This document shows, in pieces, positions 60,898-64,000 of a DNA stretch of 64,000 bases. The DNA lies in NCBI GenBank assembly GCA_963714125.1, contig OY970234.1:868001-932000 (forward strand), given 5' to 3'. A model generated the notes under the pieces. The model did no database searches and had not been told where the DNA came from. It saw only the letters and a program-made list of their open reading frames with translations. This DNA is from CAWCAW01 sp963714125. GTDB taxonomy: Bacteria > Actinomycetota > Acidimicrobiia > Acidimicrobiales > UBA8190. The translations under genes were made by a program, and so were the position numbers. The number at the start of each line of letters is the position of its first letter. The first letter of the stretch is position 1.

Positions 60898-61866
60898 CTA
60901 CTGGTAGGAGCGCACGGTGGTATCGAGCACAACGCTCCAGGGCGTGGGTTCGAACCCGAAGGTCGTGCGCGCCAGGGATGAGTCCATGACGAAGTCATCG
61001 CCAAACTGGTATTCGGTTTCGGCCAACTCCCGCATGACCGGGGCAAAAGGCCCCAGTGCCCGCAGTACCCAGTGGGGGAGGGCGCGGACGTGCACAGTGG
61101 GGACGCCGGCGGCACCCGCGATGTCGTCGACCACTTGTTGCTGGGTGCGAGCCGGGTTGGACGGCACGTGCCAGACGTGTCCCCATGCCTTGGGATCCCT
61201 GGCCACCAACACGGCGAAACGGGCCACGTCATCGGTGTAGGTCCACGTGTGGGGACGCTGTGTGCTCCCGAGCATCGGTGCTCCTTTGCCGCGCAGGAGC
61301 CGAGGGACGAGTCGGTCGCCGATCACGCTCGACGCCCCCGGCCCGATGTAGTCCGAGGCGCGGATCTCCACGGCCTTGACGCGGCCGACCTGACAAGCGG
61401 CCAGGGCGTCACGCCACATCTGGGCGCGCACTGGGCCCTTCTTTCCGGTCGAGGCCAGTGGGGTTGATTCGGTCATCGGGTGCGACTCGTCATACGCCTC
61501 TACGCCGATCGATTTCGAGGCGGGTCCGTAGCCGTAGAGGTTGGAGACCGTCACGAGCACGGCACCGCTGCTCTCGGCCGCTTCGAGCAGGGCCCGGGCG
61601 ATCGGGGGCCAGTCGGTTGGCCACCGGTGGTATTTGGGGTTGGCGCAGTTGTAGATGGCCGTGGCCCCCATGGCGTGGCGTCTCATCGAAGCCACGTCGC
61701 CCGCGTTGGCGGCCACACGCTCAGCCCCGGCCGGCCCCCCGCCCGAACGCGTGACCACGACAACTCGCTGTCCTTCGGCGACCAACAACTCCGCCACGGC
61801 CGTGCCGATGGGACCGGCCCCCACCACCACGTGAAGCTCACGTGTTTCCTTTGCGTCGGCTTCCAT
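60898..61866 (-). CDS. NAD-dependent epimerase/dehydratase (extended SDR)
   Basis: The 322-residue protein has an N-terminal nucleotide-binding motif VVVGAGPIGTAVAELLV (GxGxxG in the atypical extended SDR form), VTVSNLYGYGP, and TGKKGPVRAQMWRDAL where the usual YxxxK lysine helix should be, which suggests an atypical active site. EIRASDYIGPG and HTWTYTDDVARFAVL follow. ATG 61866 has GAGGAGG at eight bases upstream; a second ATG 14 codons further has no such site. It is divergent from a TetR gene, with two operator copies between. Confidence 0.82.
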   Translation of the reverse strand: MEADAKETRELHVVVGAGPIGTAVAELLVAEGQRVVVVTRSGGGPAGAERVAANAGDVASMRRHAMGATAIYNCANPKYHRWPTDWPPIARALLEAAESSGAVLVTVSNLYGYGPASKSIGVEAYDESHPMTESTPLASTGKKGPVRAQMWRDALAACQVGRVKAVEIRASDYIGPGASSVIGDRLVPRLLRGKGAPMLGSTQRPHTWTYTDDVARFAVLVARDPKAWGHVWHVPSNPARTQQQVVDDIAGAAGVPTVHVRALPHWVLRALGPFAPVMRELAETEYQFGDDFVMDSSLARTTFGFEPTPWSVVLDTTVRSYQ

Positions 61867-61902
61867 GGCGTCCTCCTCGGGTATCGCGATGCTCTTGTTT
61901 GT

Positions 61903-61962
61903 GAGCACTGCTCTCTAGATCGAGCATGACACACGCCTAGGCCCAATTCAAGAGCAGTGCTC
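61903..61962. promoter_or_regulatory. Paired inverted operator between epimerase and TetR genes
   Basis: GAGCACTGCTC (61903-61913) and GAGCAGTGCTC (61952-61962) are exact reverse complements of each other, and each is itself a near-palindrome. ACTGCTC recurs at 61975-61981. They lie in the divergent region between the epimerase and TetR genes, with start codons on either side, so TetR-family binding to both sites is inferred. Confidence 0.6.
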
Positions 61963-62004
61963 CAAAACGTTGCTACTGCTCTCACCGTGTGGCAGGATCA
62001 CGGG

Positions 62005-62769
62005 GTGAGCGGGGACCGAGCTACCGGGGACGGAGCTCCCGATGCGCAGCCGTCGGTGCCTCGTTCCGCCCGTGAGCGGGCCCGGGCCGAGATCACCGCC
62101 GAGATCCTGGCCGCGGCTCGTCAGTACCTGGCTTCCGAAGGCGCCGCCTCGCTGAGCGTCAGGGCCATCGCCCGCCAGCTGGGGATGGCGTCTTCCGCCG
62201 TGTACCGCTACGTCGCCAGCCGCGACGAGTTGCTCACCAAACTGATCATCGACGCGTATGACTCCCTTGGTGCGGCCGTCGAAAGCGGTGAGGCCCTCGT
62301 CGCCCGCCATGACTTGGCGGGACGGTTCTCGGCCATGTGCGAGGCCGTGCGGAATTGGGCGCTCGAGAACCGCCACGAGTACGCCCTGATCTACGGATCG
62401 CCGGTTCCGGGCTATGTGGCCCCCATCGACACCATCGCACCGGCCAGCCGAGCTTCGTTGGTGTTGGTAGGAATCGTGGCCGACGCCATGTCGGGCGGAA
62501 ATCTCGCTCCCGCTGTTGTCGGAGACGCTGTCCCCGCCGAGGTGAGGGTGGCGCTGGCTCCGGTGCGCTCTTATTTTCCCGGTGACGTACCCGATGCGGT
62601 TATCCATGTCGGGCTCATGGTGTGGACGGCCCTCTTTGGCATGGTGTCGTTCGAGTTGTTCGGACAGTTTCACAACGTGATAAGCGATGACGCTGGCGAT
62701 CGTGACGCGTTCTTTGCCGAGTGTGTCCGGCGCTGGGCCGAACAGATCGGTATTGGTCGCGATCTCTGA
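62005..62769 (+). CDS. TetR-family regulator
   Basis: The 254-residue protein has a TetR helix-turn-helix near residues 30-75 (AEITAEILAAARQYLASEG, LSVRAIARQLGMASSAVYRY and VASRDELLTKLI) and a TetR_C_13-type ligand domain (RNWALENRHEYALIYGSPVPGY). GTG 62005 is chosen because CAGGA lies eight bases upstream; GTG 61987 is also in frame. The paired operator lies just upstream. It may control the divergent epimerase and the thioesterase/SDR genes that follow. Lipid or CoA-ester ligands are common for this group, which is inference. Confidence 0.83.
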   Translation: MSGDRATGDGAPDAQPSVPRSARERARAEITAEILAAARQYLASEGAASLSVRAIARQLGMASSAVYRYVASRDELLTKLIIDAYDSLGAAVESGEALVARHDLAGRFSAMCEAVRNWALENRHEYALIYGSPVPGYVAPIDTIAPASRASLVLVGIVADAMSGGNLAPAVVGDAVPAEVRVALAPVRSYFPGDVPDAVIHVGLMVWTALFGMVSFELFGQFHNVISDDAGDRDAFFAECVRRWAEQIGIGRDL

Positions 62770-62798
62770 GTCGCTGTGAGTCCAAGGAGGACGCCCCC

Positions 62799-63242
62799 AT
62801 GGCCGACGAAACGGTTCGACTGCCACAGCCCGGAGACGAGAGTGAGTTCCTCGCCGCCATCGGGATTCATTTCACCCACGTGGCTCGCGACCGGGTCGAA
62901 GGTGACATCGATCTGGGGCCAAGACATCACCAACCTTGGGGCCTGGTCCATGGCGGAGTGTTCACATCCGCCGTCGAGACGGCCGCCAGCGTGGGAGCCA
63001 GCCTGGCCGTCGCCGACCAAGGCCTGGTGGCCGTCGGAGTCAACAACAACACCAACTTCGTGCGCTCGATGGTCGAAGGTCCAGTGCATGTGGTGGCCAC
63101 GCCGATTCAGCAAGGGCGTACACAACAGCTGTGGGACGTGACTATCACTGACGCCGAGAGCCGCGTCGTGGCCACCGGCCAGCTGCGTCTTCAGAATGTG
63201 GTGCCGCGTCCGGGACCGGCTCCGAGCCCGGCCACCCCATGA
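62799..63242 (+). CDS. Hotdog-fold acyl-CoA thioesterase (PaaI-like)
   Basis: The 147-residue protein has the hotdog pattern of PaaI-type thioesterases: DIDLGPRHHQPWGLVHGGVF with the HGG catalytic segment, ETAASVGASLA and VGVNNNTNFVRSMVEGPVHV. Members release CoA from aromatic or fatty acyl thioesters. AAGGAGG lies nine bases before ATG 62799. Its stop overlaps the SDR start (ATGA), so the pair is translated together. With the CoA transferase and TetR genes nearby, an acyl-CoA pathway is suggested. Confidence 0.86.
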   Translation: MADETVRLPQPGDESEFLAAIGIHFTHVARDRVEGDIDLGPRHHQPWGLVHGGVFTSAVETAASVGASLAVADQGLVAVGVNNNTNFVRSMVEGPVHVVATPIQQGRTQQLWDVTITDAESRVVATGQLRLQNVVPRPGPAPSPATP

Positions 63243-64000
63243 ACACCGACGTGGCGTTCGTGACGGGAGCCAGCCGCGGCATCGGCCGGGCGACCGCCAT
63301 TGCCTTGGCCCGATCCGGGTTCGATGTGGCACTCACGGCCCGCACCGTGCACGAGGGCGACGGGATCGACGAGTCGGACACGGGTGCGGGCCGGCGCCTG
63401 CCGGGAAGTCTTGACGACACGGCGGCTGAGATCGAGGCCCTGGGCCGGCGCGCCCTACCCGTTGTGGCTGACTTGCATGACAGCGCGTCCCTGACGGCGG
63501 CGGTCACGCGGGCGCTCGAGGAGTGGGGTCGCATCGACGTCTTGGTGAACAACGCCGTCGACACCGGCCCGGGGAGCATGGTGCGCTTTGTCGACCTCAC
63601 CGTCGAGCAACTCGAGCGCAAGCTCCTCGCCAATGTGGTGGCTCAGGCCGTCGTCATCAAAGCAGCCCTGCCGGCCATGATGGCGGCCGGTAGCGGTGTC
63701 ATCATCGACGTGTCGTCGCACGTCGCTACCGGAGACCCCACCGCACCCGTGGGATCGGGGGGATGGGGCCTGGCCTACGCGGCATCCAAAGCGGCGTTCC
63801 ATCGCTTCGCACCGATCCTGGCCGTGGAACTCACCGACTGCGGCATTCGCATCCACAATGTCGATCCCGGCTACGTCGAGACTGAGCGCCAGATCGTCAA
63901 TGCGAGTGCGCTCGGACTCGAAGGGCGGTATCCGGGAGCACCTCCATCGGTACCGGCCGCCGTCATCGCCTGGCTGGCCACCGCCCCCGAAGCCCAAGCG
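63239..64000 (+). CDS. Short-chain dehydrogenase/reductase, 3' end outside window
   Basis: The frame stays open to the window edge and gives at least 254 residues. The cofactor motif is VTGASRGIGRATAIAL, the structural motif is DVLVNNAV, the catalytic Ser is in IIDVSSHVATG, and Tyr/Lys are in AYAASKAAFHRF, which matches classical SDR oxidoreductases. ATG 63239 overlaps the thioesterase stop. The substrate is unknown. The stretch between residues 35 and 58 (HEGDGIDESDTGAG) is longer than usual. The C-terminal end is missing. Confidence 0.88.
   Translation, partial: MNTDVAFVTGASRGIGRATAIALARSGFDVALTARTVHEGDGIDESDTGAGRRLPGSLDDTAAEIEALGRRALPVVADLHDSASLTAAVTRALEEWGRIDVLVNNAVDTGPGSMVRFVDLTVEQLERKLLANVVAQAVVIKAALPAMMAAGSGVIIDVSSHVATGDPTAPVGSGGWGLAYAASKAAFHRFAPILAVELTDCGIRIHNVDPGYVETERQIVNASALGLEGRYPGAPPSVPAAVIAWLATAPEAQA

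Noticed and set aside
63239..64000. The last gene as a complete SDR
   Set aside because: No stop codon is reached; the frame runs off the end of the window.

Overview
The window is a dense, GC-rich bacterial chromosome segment with many GTG starts, overlapping stop/start codons and short intergenic gaps. The gene set points to Actinomycetota: CarD, DisA, ClpC, a HemQ-type coproheme decarboxylase, GpgS, OtsA/OtsB, a DUF3263 protein followed by a LytR_C protein, a DUF222/HNH (13E12-type) gene, a DtxR-family regulator and LigD-type repair enzymes. A deep-branching class such as Acidimicrobiia is my inference (fused IspDF, cysteine-paired secreted propeller); the phylum is much surer than the class. 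I see no rRNA, CRISPR, prophage or insertion sequence.

Layout. 1-5.6 kb is a cofactor and translation run: panC end, panD, nadB, nadC, coaX, lysS, closed by a hairpin against a convergent polyprenyl synthase. 6.9-14.9 kb holds clpC, radA, disA, carD, ispDF and rlmB, then tRNA-Thr. 15.1-22 kb carries envelope and compatible-solute genes (LytR_C, otsB/otsA, gpgS), glycerate kinase and a TetR/efflux pair sharing an operator. 22-28.7 kb holds a SAM-riboswitch-controlled threonine-synthase-like gene coupled to a diglycine sulfur carrier, an SOS-boxed HNH gene, CIRCE-groL, hemQ, larE and a lone NIL domain. 28.7-38.2 kb is signalling: a response regulator behind 11-bp repeats, a Nudix protein, patatin, a PD-(D/E)XK nuclease pair, a histidine kinase with receiver, and a GGDEF-EAL protein. 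38.2-43.4 kb has an XRE regulator with a catalytically dead ClpP paralogue, divergent from an intact clpP, then a UvrD-type helicase and a degenerate GGDEF protein. 43.6-49 kb contains a secreted seven-repeat propeller, tRNA-Ser, pheA, larB and larC. 49-53.8 kb is DNA repair: PHP protein, LigD polymerase and LigD ligase as separate convergent genes, and a frameshifted amidase. 53.8-64 kb holds a PurE-like/sulfatase pair, a DtxR regulator with a palindromic box, CYTH-CHAD with a MutT-type Nudix, a CoA transferase, and a TetR-controlled epimerase/thioesterase/SDR group cut by the window end.

Themes. Nickel-pincer cofactor synthesis (LarB, LarC, LarE) is complete but split over two loci. Stress and repair genes carry recognisable signals: CIRCE at groL, a perfect TCGAAC-N4-GTTCGA SOS box at the HNH gene. 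About a dozen genes begin 6-9 nt after a TANNNT hexamer with no Shine-Dalgarno, which suggests leaderless transcription is common here. The most intriguing units are the SAM-riboswitch/ThrC-like/sulfur-carrier operon, which may make homocysteine rather than threonine, and the XRE/dead-ClpP/ClpP module.
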